64,000 bases of DNA from Sphingomonas sp. IC-56 (GTDB lineage: Bacteria; Pseudomonadota; Alphaproteobacteria; Sphingomonadales; Sphingomonadaceae), in assembly GCF_021043375.1 (NCBI RefSeq), contig NZ_JAJNDV010000003.1, positions 1 through 64,000 on the forward strand, given 5' to 3'. The notes beneath the pieces were generated by a model. That model saw nothing but the letters and a program-made list of their open reading frames with translations, ran no database searches and was not told where the DNA came from. Every line of letters begins with the position of its first letter. Position 1 is the first letter of the stretch. Made by a program: the position numbers and the translations under genes. This document shows, piece by piece, positions 1-6,974 of this stretch.

Positions 1-41
1 GACTTACGCCCCCACCATTTCATACAAGTCTCCCGCTAAAG

Positions 42-143
42 ATCCTCCCCCGGAGGGGGAGGGGGACCATGCGCAGCATGGTGGAGGGGTAATCTCCACG
101 GGCGACATGGCATGCGGCACCTACCCCTCCCCCTCCGGGAAGG
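42..143. repeat. paired GC-rich palindromic repeat (family C)
   Basis: The first half (42-92) has a CCTCCCCCGGAGG-type hairpin followed by a second hairpin with arms ACCATGC and GCATGGT and then GGAGGGG. A shorter inverted partner lies at 120-143. The same unit, with the same two-hairpin order, recurs around 35.6 and 36.0 kb, where it flanks a DUF559 gene. This looks like a REP/MITE-like dispersed element. No gene is supported in positions 1-187. Confidence 0.7.
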
Positions 144-187
144 CGCTAAGCAGCCTTGCGCGTCACTTCCCGAAAGGAAGCGGCAAC

Positions 188-856
188 CTACCCCCGCACC
201 CCAAACCAGATCACATGCCGCGGGCCCTTGCCGTTCTGCCGCGCCTTCACCGCAACCTCATCGACATCGAACCCTGCGTCGCGCATCCGCTTGGCAAAGC
301 GCGCATCCGGCGCCGCCGACCACACCGCCAGCACGCCGCCGGGCTTCAGCGCCGCCTTGGCCACCTTCAGCCCAGTCATCGAATACAGCCCGTCATTGCC
401 CGGACGCGTCAGCCCGTCCGGGCCATTGTCCACGTCGAGCAGGATCGCGTCATACACCCCCTGCGCGCGCCCGATCGCCCGCGCCACGTCGATCAGCTCG
501 ACATTGGTGCGCGGATCGTCCAGCCCGCCCGCGGTCAGTTCCGCCATGGGCCCGCGCGCCCAGTCGATGATCTTGGGCACCAGCTCGGCCACGCTCACAA
601 CGGCGTCCGGTCCCAGCAGCGACAACGCTTTCCGGAGCGTGAAGCCCATCCCATATCCGCCGATCAGGATATGCGGGTCCTTCACCCCCAGCCGCGCGAT
701 CGTCATCTCGGCCAGCGCTTCTTCCGATCCGCTCATCCGGCTGTTCATCAGCTCGTTGCGTTCCAGCACGATCATGAAGTCGCCGCCCCGCCGGAACAGC
801 CGCAGCGGTTCGCCCCCGGGCACCTCGGCAGTGTCTAGCAATTCGCGCGGTACCAT
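188..856 (-). CDS. spermidine-synthase-like protein (aminopropyltransferase fold)
   Basis: This 222-residue protein resembles the SpeE-like family of Rossmann-fold S-adenosyl-type enzymes. The glycine-rich nucleotide loop is ILIGGYGMGFTLR, near residue 64. It is followed by an acidic strand end (VAELVP) and by the AILLDVDNGP segment, which corresponds to the catalytic aspartate loop of polyamine aminopropyltransferases. True spermidine synthases run to about 280 residues, so this short form may not make polyamines. It starts at an ATG with GAGG about 8 nt upstream and lies 33 bp downstream of the terminase gene on the same strand, so the two are probably co-transcribed. The fold is clear; the substrate is not. 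Confidence 0.75.
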   Translation of the reverse strand: MVPRELLDTAEVPGGEPLRLFRRGGDFMIVLERNELMNSRMSGSEEALAEMTIARLGVKDPHILIGGYGMGFTLRKALSLLGPDAVVSVAELVPKIIDWARGPMAELTAGGLDDPRTNVELIDVARAIGRAQGVYDAILLDVDNGPDGLTRPGNDGLYSMTGLKVAKAALKPGGVLAVWSAAPDARFAKRMRDAGFDVDEVAVKARQNGKGPRHVIWFGVRG

Positions 857-889
857 CCGAAAACCTCATAACCTGGGGACCAAATCCCC

Positions 890-2206
890 CTACAGGAAGC
901 TGATCCGCGCGCCACGCGCTTTCCCCAGCATCAGCTCGGTCGCGGCCCAGACCAGCGCATCGGCACGATCCGGCGAGCGCCCCGGCCCTTCATAGCCGCC
1001 GCCCATCTGCATCCCGCACAATTCGTCCTCCAGCTCGGGAAACGCCCCGACATGAAAGATCCGCCCCGCCTCGTATTTCAGCTGCACCGGCTCGGCCCGC
1101 GCCGCCTTCCCGTCCTGGGCATGGGCCTTGCGCACCGCCAGCCCCGCGTCGGCACTGTGCAGCACGCTCAACACCATGTCGCCGCCTTGGTTGGCCTCGG
1201 CCACCACGCAGTCCGCCCCGTGCCGCGCCACGCACGCCGCCACCGCCCGCGCCCAGCCCTCGGGCCGCAGCCCCGAAACGCTCGCATCCTCCAGCACATA
1301 GCCGCAGCCATCGCGCCCCAGCCCCATCGCCACGATCCCGCACGCGTCGCCGGTCGCGCTCGCCGGCGGGTCGACGCCCACCACCACCCGCACCAGCTCG
1401 GGCGCCCGCCTGGCGCGGCACCGCTCGATCAGGTCGCGCGTCCACAGCGCACCCTCGACATCCTCGATCAGCTCGCCGTCCAGCTCCTGCCGCCCTAGCC
1501 GCGTGCCGGCATAATCCGCCTCCACGCCCGCCAGGAACGCGTCGGCCAGATGCGCGCGGTTGCCCCGCGTGCGCCCATAGGTTTTCCGAACCTTGTCCTG
1601 CGCCACCAGCCGCCGCACCAGCTTGATCGGCCGCGGCGTGGTGGTCGCGATCACCTTCGCGTCCCCCATGCGCAGCGTCATCATCAGATTGTCCCACGCC
1701 TCGTCGGCATGCGCCCATTTCCCGATCTCGTCGGCCCAGGCGATGTGATGCTGGGGCCCGCGCAACCGCTCCGGTTCGCTGGCGGCATAGACATAGGCCT
1801 GCGCCCCGCCCGGCCAGGTCAGCACCCCCAGCGAAGGCTCCCATTTCGGCCGCAGCCGCCAATGCGCGATCGCCAGCAGCCCGCTTGGCCCCTCCACCAT
1901 CACCCGGCGCACGTCGCTGTCGGTCGCCCCCACCAGCGCGATCTGGATGCCGGGATGCCGCTCGGCCGCCGCGCGCACCCATTCCGCCCCCATCCGCGTC
2001 TTGCCGAAGCCGCGCCCCGCCATCACCAGCCAGGTTCGCCAATCCCCCTCCGGCTCGGCCTGGTCGGGCCGTCGCCAATAGGGCCAAAGATGCTCCAGCC
2101 GCTCGGTCGCCCCCTCGGGCAGCTTGAGGATCTTCTCACGCTGTTCGGGCTTGTCGAACAGCCGCTCGATCCTGGACCAGCGCGGGTCAATCTTCTCGGG
2201 CTGCAT
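890..2206 (-). CDS. terminase large subunit / DNA-packaging ATPase, gene-transfer-agent type
   Basis: This 438-residue protein would be the motor that translocates and cuts DNA for packaging into a capsid. The N-terminal ATPase domain has a Walker A-like AGRGFGKTRMGAEW near residue 64 and a Walker B segment HIAWADEIGKW. The C-terminal RNase H-fold nuclease keeps its acidic residues in GVDPPAS, VAEANQGGDM and SPDRADALVWA, so the protein looks intact. Length and motif order fit the single-gene terminase of Rhodobacter-type gene transfer agents and related phages. The putative small subunit overlaps its start by 20 bp. No portal, protease or capsid gene lies within the window; they could lie left of position 1 or elsewhere. 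Gene transfer agent origin is inference from the family. Confidence 0.85.
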   Translation of the reverse strand: MQPEKIDPRWSRIERLFDKPEQREKILKLPEGATERLEHLWPYWRRPDQAEPEGDWRTWLVMAGRGFGKTRMGAEWVRAAAERHPGIQIALVGATDSDVRRVMVEGPSGLLAIAHWRLRPKWEPSLGVLTWPGGAQAYVYAASEPERLRGPQHHIAWADEIGKWAHADEAWDNLMMTLRMGDAKVIATTTPRPIKLVRRLVAQDKVRKTYGRTRGNRAHLADAFLAGVEADYAGTRLGRQELDGELIEDVEGALWTRDLIERCRARRAPELVRVVVGVDPPASATGDACGIVAMGLGRDGCGYVLEDASVSGLRPEGWARAVAACVARHGADCVVAEANQGGDMVLSVLHSADAGLAVRKAHAQDGKAARAEPVQLKYEAGRIFHVGAFPELEDELCGMQMGGGYEGPGRSPDRADALVWAATELMLGKARGARISFL

Positions 2207-2699
2207 CGTCGTCCGCCTTCAGCCGCCGCTCCATTTCCAACAGCTTCTTTTCCAGCCGCTCGCGCGCGCTCTGCTCCTCGCGCAGGATCCCGATCCCGTC
2301 GGCCTCCGCCTTGGCGCGCCGGTTGCGCACCGTCTGGCGATGCTGCCCCAGCAGCGCCAGCATGCCGCGCTCGCTCAGCTTCTCCAGCCGGCTGGTGTCC
2401 ACGCCCTCGGGCGCCTCACTGCCCAGCCCGACAATCGAGCGCTCCAAGAGCAGCATCTCCACTGTCTCATACGCATCGCAGATCGCCTGCTCCCAAGCAT
2501 CGGCGAAGCCGGGATCGCGCTTGCGCAGCTGATAGGCGCCCTGAAAACACAACCCCACCACCGCCGCGGACGCGCTGACATTCGCAGTCTGCGCCAGCTC
2601 CGCGAGGAACGCCGCACGCTTGGCCTGCGTCCACCCACGTGCATCCGCCCGCAACTGCGCACCCCCGCCACTACGCGGACCGGCGACCTGCTCCCCCAT
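2187..2699 (-). CDS. putative terminase small subunit
   Basis: This 170-residue protein has a helix-turn-helix-like N-terminal half (NVSASAAVVGLCFQGAYQLR, about residues 39-58) and a charged, probably coiled-coil C-terminus (EEQSARERLEKKLLEMERRL). Position, overlap with the large-subunit gene and domain layout (DNA-binding head, helical tail) fit a terminase small subunit, which recognises or loads DNA for the motor. The sequence itself is not diagnostic. The start at 2699 is preferred over an upstream ATG at 2762 because GGGGAGAGGG lies just ahead of it. A TG-rich intergenic stretch precedes the gene. It could also be an unrelated regulator translated with the terminase. Confidence 0.6.
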   Translation of the reverse strand: MGEQVAGPRSGGGAQLRADARGWTQAKRAAFLAELAQTANVSASAAVVGLCFQGAYQLRKRDPGFADAWEQAICDAYETVEMLLLERSIVGLGSEAPEGVDTSRLEKLSERGMLALLGQHRQTVRNRRAKAEADGIGILREEQSARERLEKKLLEMERRLKADDDAARED

Positions 2700-3137
2700 C
2701 ACCCTCTCCCCAAAGCAAAAGGGCCGCAGCACCCCCGGTGCTCCGACCCTCGATCGAGCCACTCGGCCCGACTCGCAATTCTTCAGCGTTCCTGTTATGT
2801 ACCAGTCGAGCGTGACGATGTCAAGAACTTTTAACCGATCTGGTTAGGCGCGGGGTGAGAGAATCGTTCACGCGAAGGCGCGAAGGCGCAAAGAAGAAGG
2901 GGTTCGCGCAGAGGCGCAGAGGCGCAGAGCGACTAGGCCCGCGGCATCGTTCGGGAGACCCAAAACCGATCAGCAAGCAGCACGCGCAAGATGATCCCTG
3001 CCGCTAACGCGGCAACCACCCCCTCTGCGCCTCCGCGCCTCTGCGCGAACCACTCTCTTCTTCTAAAAATCTTCGCGAGCTTCGCGCCTTCGCGTGAACC
3101 AACCCTGCTCACCTCCGCAAGCAGCAAACCAAAACGC
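2700..3137. other. gene-free interval with a long inverted repeat
   Basis: This stretch of about 440 bp separates the terminase operon from the response-regulator gene. Positions 2763-2860 are comparatively AT-rich and could hold the terminase promoter. The rest is dominated by a large imperfect inverted repeat (2866-2929 and 3022-3099). A 64-codon open frame across it only translates the repeat and was not accepted as a gene. Confidence 0.7.
2866..3099. repeat. long imperfect inverted repeat (family E)
   Basis: The left arm, 2866-2929, carries short iterations of GCGAAGGC and then GAGGCGCA. The right arm, 3022-3099, is its reverse complement in the same order with several substitutions and a small insertion. 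The arms are about 65-78 bp long with a spacer of roughly 90 bp. The unit iterates 8-9 bp words inside each arm, unlike the hairpin families elsewhere in the window. No transposase is linked to it. Confidence 0.75.
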
Positions 3138-3521
3138 TCAAGCCTGCTCGGAAGCTTCCAGCATAGGCCCCAGCAACGCCATCACCCGCGCGCCCTTGAG
3201 CGGCTTTTCCACCCGCGGCGCCCCCGCGAACCGCTCCGGCAGCGCCCATTCGTCATAGCCTGTGGCAAAGGCGAACGGCACGCCCCGCTTCGCCAGCACG
3301 TCCGCCACCGGAAACACCATCTCCCCGCGCAGGTTGATGTCCAGCACCGCCGCGTCGATCTCCGCCTCGCGCGCGATCAGCGCCTGCGCATCGTCCACGC
3401 TTGGCACCGGCCCCAGCACCTGCGCACCCGCCTCGGTCAACGCGTCGCGCAGGTCGTCGGCCAGCAGATACTCGTCCTCCACCACCAAAATCCGCATTCC
3501 GTCGAGCGCTCGTTCAACCAT
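3138..3521 (-). CDS. single-domain response regulator with FAT GUY motif
   Basis: This 127-residue protein is a receiver domain with no output domain. Acidic residues DE follow the first strand (VVEDEYLL), the phospho-acceptor aspartate lies in AAVLDINLRG, and the conserved lysine is in RVEKPLKG. The segment AFATGYDEWALP matches the FAT GUY signature of alphaproteobacterial single-domain regulators that work with HWE/HisKA_2 kinases. Its ATG lies inside the last codons of the upstream HWE kinase gene (8-bp overlap), so the pair is translationally coupled and very probably cognate. In related bacteria such regulators act in phosphorelays of the general stress response; that role here is inference. 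Confidence 0.9.
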   Translation of the reverse strand: MVERALDGMRILVVEDEYLLADDLRDALTEAGAQVLGPVPSVDDAQALIAREAEIDAAVLDINLRGEMVFPVADVLAKRGVPFAFATGYDEWALPERFAGAPRVEKPLKGARVMALLGPMLEASEQA

Positions 3522-5316
3522 GCGTCATTCTCCACTCGCTCTCGTCGGGAACGGTTACTTCGATCGTGCAATGCACGCCATCGGCTTCGAAGGCATAGCT
3601 GGTCCGCGCGCCCAATTGATAGGGTAGCGCGCGTTCGATCAGCTCGCGGCCATAGCCGCCGCCGCGCGGGCGCGATCCCGGCGCCGGCATGTCCGCCACG
3701 CCGCTCTCGCGCCAATCCACCCACAGCCGGCGTCCATCGGCTTCCTCGCGCACGTCCCATTGCACCAGCAATCGCCCGTCTGGGCATGACAGCGCGCCAT
3801 ATTTAACCGCGTTGGTCGCCAGCTCGTGCAGCGCCAGCGCCAGCGTCTGGACGATGGTGGAGCGCAGCGGCACGCCCGGCGGTCCGATGATGGTGACCTG
3901 TTCGGCCTTGCCGTCGCCGTCCAGGTCGACATGCGCCGACAATTCCTCGCGCAGCAGCGCGTCGAACGCCACCCGCGTCCCCAGGTCGCGGCGCGACAAC
4001 AGCCCCTGCACGCGGGCCAGCGCCTGCAGCCGATCGTCGATGCAGCGGCGGAAATCGTCCAGCGTCTCGCTGCCCTTGAGCGTGCGCATCGTCACGGCCT
4101 GCACCACTGCCATCAGGTTGCGGGTGCGGTGCTGCAATTCGGTGACCAGCACGTCCTGCTGCTCGCTCAGCTGGACCATGTCGTCGACATCGATGGAGGT
4201 GCCCAGCCATTCCTGCGCCCGACCATCGGCCCCGCGCACGGGCAGCGCGCGCGTGCGGAAATGGCGATAGCGCCCGTCCTCCTGGTGAAACAGCCGCGCT
4301 TCCAGCTCGAACCTGCCGGTCAGCGTGGCGCGCGCCCATGCCGCCAGCGCGTCCCCGCGATCATCGGGGTGGAACATCTCCACCCAGCCCAGGTCCAGGC
4401 TGTCGCGCTCGCTTTGGCCGGTATAGGCGGTCCATCGCCGGCTGCACCAGGTCCAGTGCCCGCCGCTGCGGGACCGCCATGCCAGCGGCGACATCCCCTC
4501 CACCAGCGTGCGGAAGCGCAGTTCGCTCTGCTGCAACGCCTCCAACGCCTCGCGCTGGGCATGGATATCGGTCCCCGCCACGTACCAGTTGACGATGCGC
4601 CCATCGATGTTGCGCGTGGGTTCGGCCCGCACCAGGAACCAGTGGTAATTGCCTGCGGCACCGCGGAGGCGGAATTCCTGCTGAAACGTGCTGCAATCGG
4701 CTACCGCGCGCACCCATTCGGCACGCGCGACGTCGCGGTCGTCGGGATGCACCGCGTCCAGCCAGCCCCAACCCAGCGGCTCCTCGTCCAGCTGCCCCGA
4801 ATAGCGGCTCCAGCGTTCGTTGAACCAGGTCGCCCGCCCATGCGCGTCGGTACGCCACAACAGGTCCGGGACCAAGTCGGCGATGGTGCGGAACGAAGCC
4901 TCGGTGGTGCGCAGCACTTCGTTGGTCTGGTTCAGCCGTCGAGTCCGCTCCTCCACCCGCGCGTCGAGCAGGCGGTTGGTTTCGTGCAGGCTGGCATTGG
5001 CGGCTTCCAGTTCCTCGGTAAGGACCTGCAATTCCTCCAGCGCCACGCGCAACTCTTCCTCGACCTCACTCTGTTTCGCCTGGGGGCGCAGCACCGCCGC
5101 ACTGGCCTCTCCTTCATCGGCCTGTGGCTGGGCTGTATCGGTCAGGGCATGGGCAGTGCGCAACTCGCTGGACAACATCGCGGCGCGGTGCAGCAACCGC
5201 TCGCGCTCCTGCGCCAACCGCGCATTCTCTTCCAGCGCGGATTCCAACGCGGTGCGAAGCTGCTCGTTCTCATCGAGCAACCGGTGCGATGCGTGGTTGT
5301 CTGCGGACTGAGCCAT
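3514..5316 (-). CDS. PAS-PAS HWE-family sensor histidine kinase
   Basis: This is a soluble kinase of about 600 residues with no membrane segment. Its N-terminal coiled coil (roughly residues 10-130) includes heptads such as EELQVLTEELEAAN. Two PAS domains follow (about 135-255 and 265-385), each with the DLLWRT/LAWRS and WFNERWSRYSGQ-type signatures. The HWE kinase core begins at ELQHRTRNLMAVV, with the phospho-acceptor His near residue 396. The N box is LALHELATNAVKYGAL and the family Trp-Glu pair is seen in WVDWRES. A start at 5316 (MAQSADN) is preferred; an in-frame extension to 5445 looks non-coding. It overlaps the FAT GUY regulator and is divergent from cheB. The signal sensed is unknown. 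Confidence 0.9.
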   Translation of the reverse strand: MAQSADNHASHRLLDENEQLRTALESALEENARLAQERERLLHRAAMLSSELRTAHALTDTAQPQADEGEASAAVLRPQAKQSEVEEELRVALEELQVLTEELEAANASLHETNRLLDARVEERTRRLNQTNEVLRTTEASFRTIADLVPDLLWRTDAHGRATWFNERWSRYSGQLDEEPLGWGWLDAVHPDDRDVARAEWVRAVADCSTFQQEFRLRGAAGNYHWFLVRAEPTRNIDGRIVNWYVAGTDIHAQREALEALQQSELRFRTLVEGMSPLAWRSRSGGHWTWCSRRWTAYTGQSERDSLDLGWVEMFHPDDRGDALAAWARATLTGRFELEARLFHQEDGRYRHFRTRALPVRGADGRAQEWLGTSIDVDDMVQLSEQQDVLVTELQHRTRNLMAVVQAVTMRTLKGSETLDDFRRCIDDRLQALARVQGLLSRRDLGTRVAFDALLREELSAHVDLDGDGKAEQVTIIGPPGVPLRSTIVQTLALALHELATNAVKYGALSCPDGRLLVQWDVREEADGRRLWVDWRESGVADMPAPGSRPRGGGYGRELIERALPYQLGARTSYAFEADGVHCTIEVTVPDESEWRMTHG

Positions 5317-5435
5317 AGGTTTCTCGATTGTTTCGAGGAATGTAACGCACGTTGAAAGGAATCGTCGCCGATTTATTTCAATAGGTCTGCACCTAAGCCG
5401 TGGGCATTCGTTGCTGCTCAGGGAAGGTGCACCGA

Positions 5436-6449
5436 ATGGCGACAAAAGACATCATTGTTGTTGGATCATCCGCTGGCGGCGTCGACGCGCTGCAACGGCT
5501 TTGCGCCGCGCTACCTGCCGATCTCCCCGCCGCCATATTCATCGCGCAGCACATCTCGCCCTCGGCGCGCAGCGTCCTCCCCCAGCTTTTGAACAAGGTC
5601 AGCCCGCTCAAGGTGCTCTCGCCCGTGGACGAACAGGAGATCGAACCCGGGCACATCTATGTCGGCGCGCCCGATCACCACATCCTGATCCGCCCCGGCC
5701 GCGTGCTGATGCGGCGCGGCCCGTATGAGAACCGCACCCGCCCGGCGGTGAACGCGCTGTTCCGCTCGGCCGCCGTCCATTACGGCTCGCGGGTAATTGG
5801 GGTGGTGCTGACCGGCCTGCTCGACGACGGGACCGAGGGGCTGATCGCGATCAAGGCCGCGGGCGGCATGTCGGTCGTTCAGCATCCCGAAGACGCCGAA
5901 TGGCCCTCCATGCCGCGCAACGCCCTGAAGCGCGATCATGTCGACCATGCCCTGCCGCTGGGGGATTTGCCGCCGCTGCTCGCCCGCCTGGTCACGCAAG
6001 AGGCCGGGCCTTCCATCCCGCTGCCCAAGGAATTTGCTACCGAAGACAGCATCGCCGCACAGGAGTTCGCCGTGGCAGAACCCGATATCATCACCCCTGG
6101 CCAGGCAAGCCGCATCTCCTGCCCCGATTGCGGCGGCGTGTTGAACGAGATCAAGGTGCAGGACGAGCTGCGCTTCCGCTGTCAGGTCGGCCACGCCTAC
6201 ACCCCCCTGGGGCTGGCGGCGGCGCAGAATGACGAGCTGGAACGCGCGCTGGGGATCGCCGTGCGCACCCACCGCGACCGCATCCGCTTGTTCGCGCAAA
6301 TGAGCGAAAACGCCCATCTGCGCGGCCTCGGCCACGCAGAAAAGCGCTGGGAAAATGCGTCGGAGGAATCAGAACATCTGATCGCCGTGCTGGAAGAAGC
6401 AATGGCCAGCCTGCGCAAGACCGGCCCCGAAGCCGAGGCCGAAGGCTAA
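5436..6449 (+). CDS. CheB-type protein-glutamate methylesterase, no receiver domain
   Basis: This 337-residue protein begins directly with the methylesterase fold. The predicted catalytic triad is Ser12 (GSSAGG), His39 (IAQHIS) and Asp131 (GLLDDGTEG). Canonical CheB carries an N-terminal receiver domain; here it is absent. After about residue 190 a zinc-ribbon-like patch follows (CPDCGG near 229-234, then CQVGH near 249-253), as in the CheB halves of large CheB/CheR fusion sensors, and then a helical tail. The ATG at 5436 follows AGGGAAGG. It diverges from the HWE kinase gene and lies next to a CheR-PAS gene, but no cheA or cheW is nearby, so it probably serves non-chemotactic sensing. Substrate unknown. 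Confidence 0.88.
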   Translation: MATKDIIVVGSSAGGVDALQRLCAALPADLPAAIFIAQHISPSARSVLPQLLNKVSPLKVLSPVDEQEIEPGHIYVGAPDHHILIRPGRVLMRRGPYENRTRPAVNALFRSAAVHYGSRVIGVVLTGLLDDGTEGLIAIKAAGGMSVVQHPEDAEWPSMPRNALKRDHVDHALPLGDLPPLLARLVTQEAGPSIPLPKEFATEDSIAAQEFAVAEPDIITPGQASRISCPDCGGVLNEIKVQDELRFRCQVGHAYTPLGLAAAQNDELERALGIAVRTHRDRIRLFAQMSENAHLRGLGHAEKRWENASEESEHLIAVLEEAMASLRKTGPEAEAEG

Positions 6450-6526
6450 GCCCCCGGCCGTCCCCCGGCGGAAATCCCGCTTCATGCCCGCGGAAAGAAT
6501 CCCCCCTCGGCCTGCCAGAAATCCCC

Positions 6527-6670
6527 GTCACCCCGGCCTCGAGCCGGGGTCCCGCTTCTTCTTCTACCGATTGAGCCCAGCGGCATCGGGACGCCCGACC
6601 AAGCCATGACGGCTCCGCGCTTCTTCTACCGGGCCAAGGCAGCGGGACCCCGGCTCAAGGCCGGGGTGAC
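6527..6670. repeat. paired inverted repeat (family A)
   Basis: The left arm, 6527-6569, reads GTCACCCCGGCCTCGAGCCG and continues through a pyrimidine-rich CTTCTTCTTCTACC tail. The right arm, 6642-6670, ends in the complementary CTCAAGGCCGGGGTGAC. The same unit occurs at 15.6, 16.7 and 22.8 kb. Each arm is itself a hairpin, and the two arms face each other. The interval 6450-6684 holds nothing else that can be recognised. Confidence 0.8.
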
Positions 6671-6684
6671 AAAAGAACGGAGGC

Positions 6685-6885
6685 CTACCGCCGCACGAAC
6701 GGCAGCACATTGCTTGGGCGATCCTCGCCGCGCTCGTCCTCGCCATCCTCCGTCGGGACTGCTTCAGCGCTCCCGCCGGCATCCTCGCGCCCGCGCCGGA
6801 TCGCCGCCTGCGTCTCCGCCAGCCGCACCTTCAGTCGCGCCGTACGCTGCGCGACGGACTCCAGTATCTTCTTGCTGTCCGTCAT
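6685..6885 (-). CDS. small hypothetical protein
   Basis: This 66-residue open frame has coding-like composition: a basic amphipathic N-terminal half (ILESVAQRTARLKVRLAETQ), then an acidic linker and a short C-terminal end, SNVLPFVRR. No domain is recognised. GAAGG lies about 11 nt before the ATG. It stands alone between the family A repeats and the CheR-PAS gene, all on the minus strand except cheB. It could be a small regulatory or structural protein. The call rests on frame quality and plausible translation signals only. Confidence 0.5.
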   Translation of the reverse strand: MTDSKKILESVAQRTARLKVRLAETQAAIRRGREDAGGSAEAVPTEDGEDERGEDRPSNVLPFVRR

Positions 6886-6974
6886 ACGCGCCGGCCTTCG
6901 AGTCGCATTTTCCGATTGCGCTCAAATAGATAGGTCTCGGTTAACGGCGCGTTAGGACCCCGTTCGCCTGCCGT

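Noticed and set aside
2933..3127. 64-codon minus-strand frame in the inverted repeat
   Set aside because: It is a translation of the iterated repeat words, has no ribosome-binding site and no protein features.
5317..5435. EcfG-type (GGAAC-N16/17-GTT) stress promoter near the HWE kinase genes
   Set aside because: No properly spaced pair of elements was found in this gap or in 9213-9396, although a stress role was expected.
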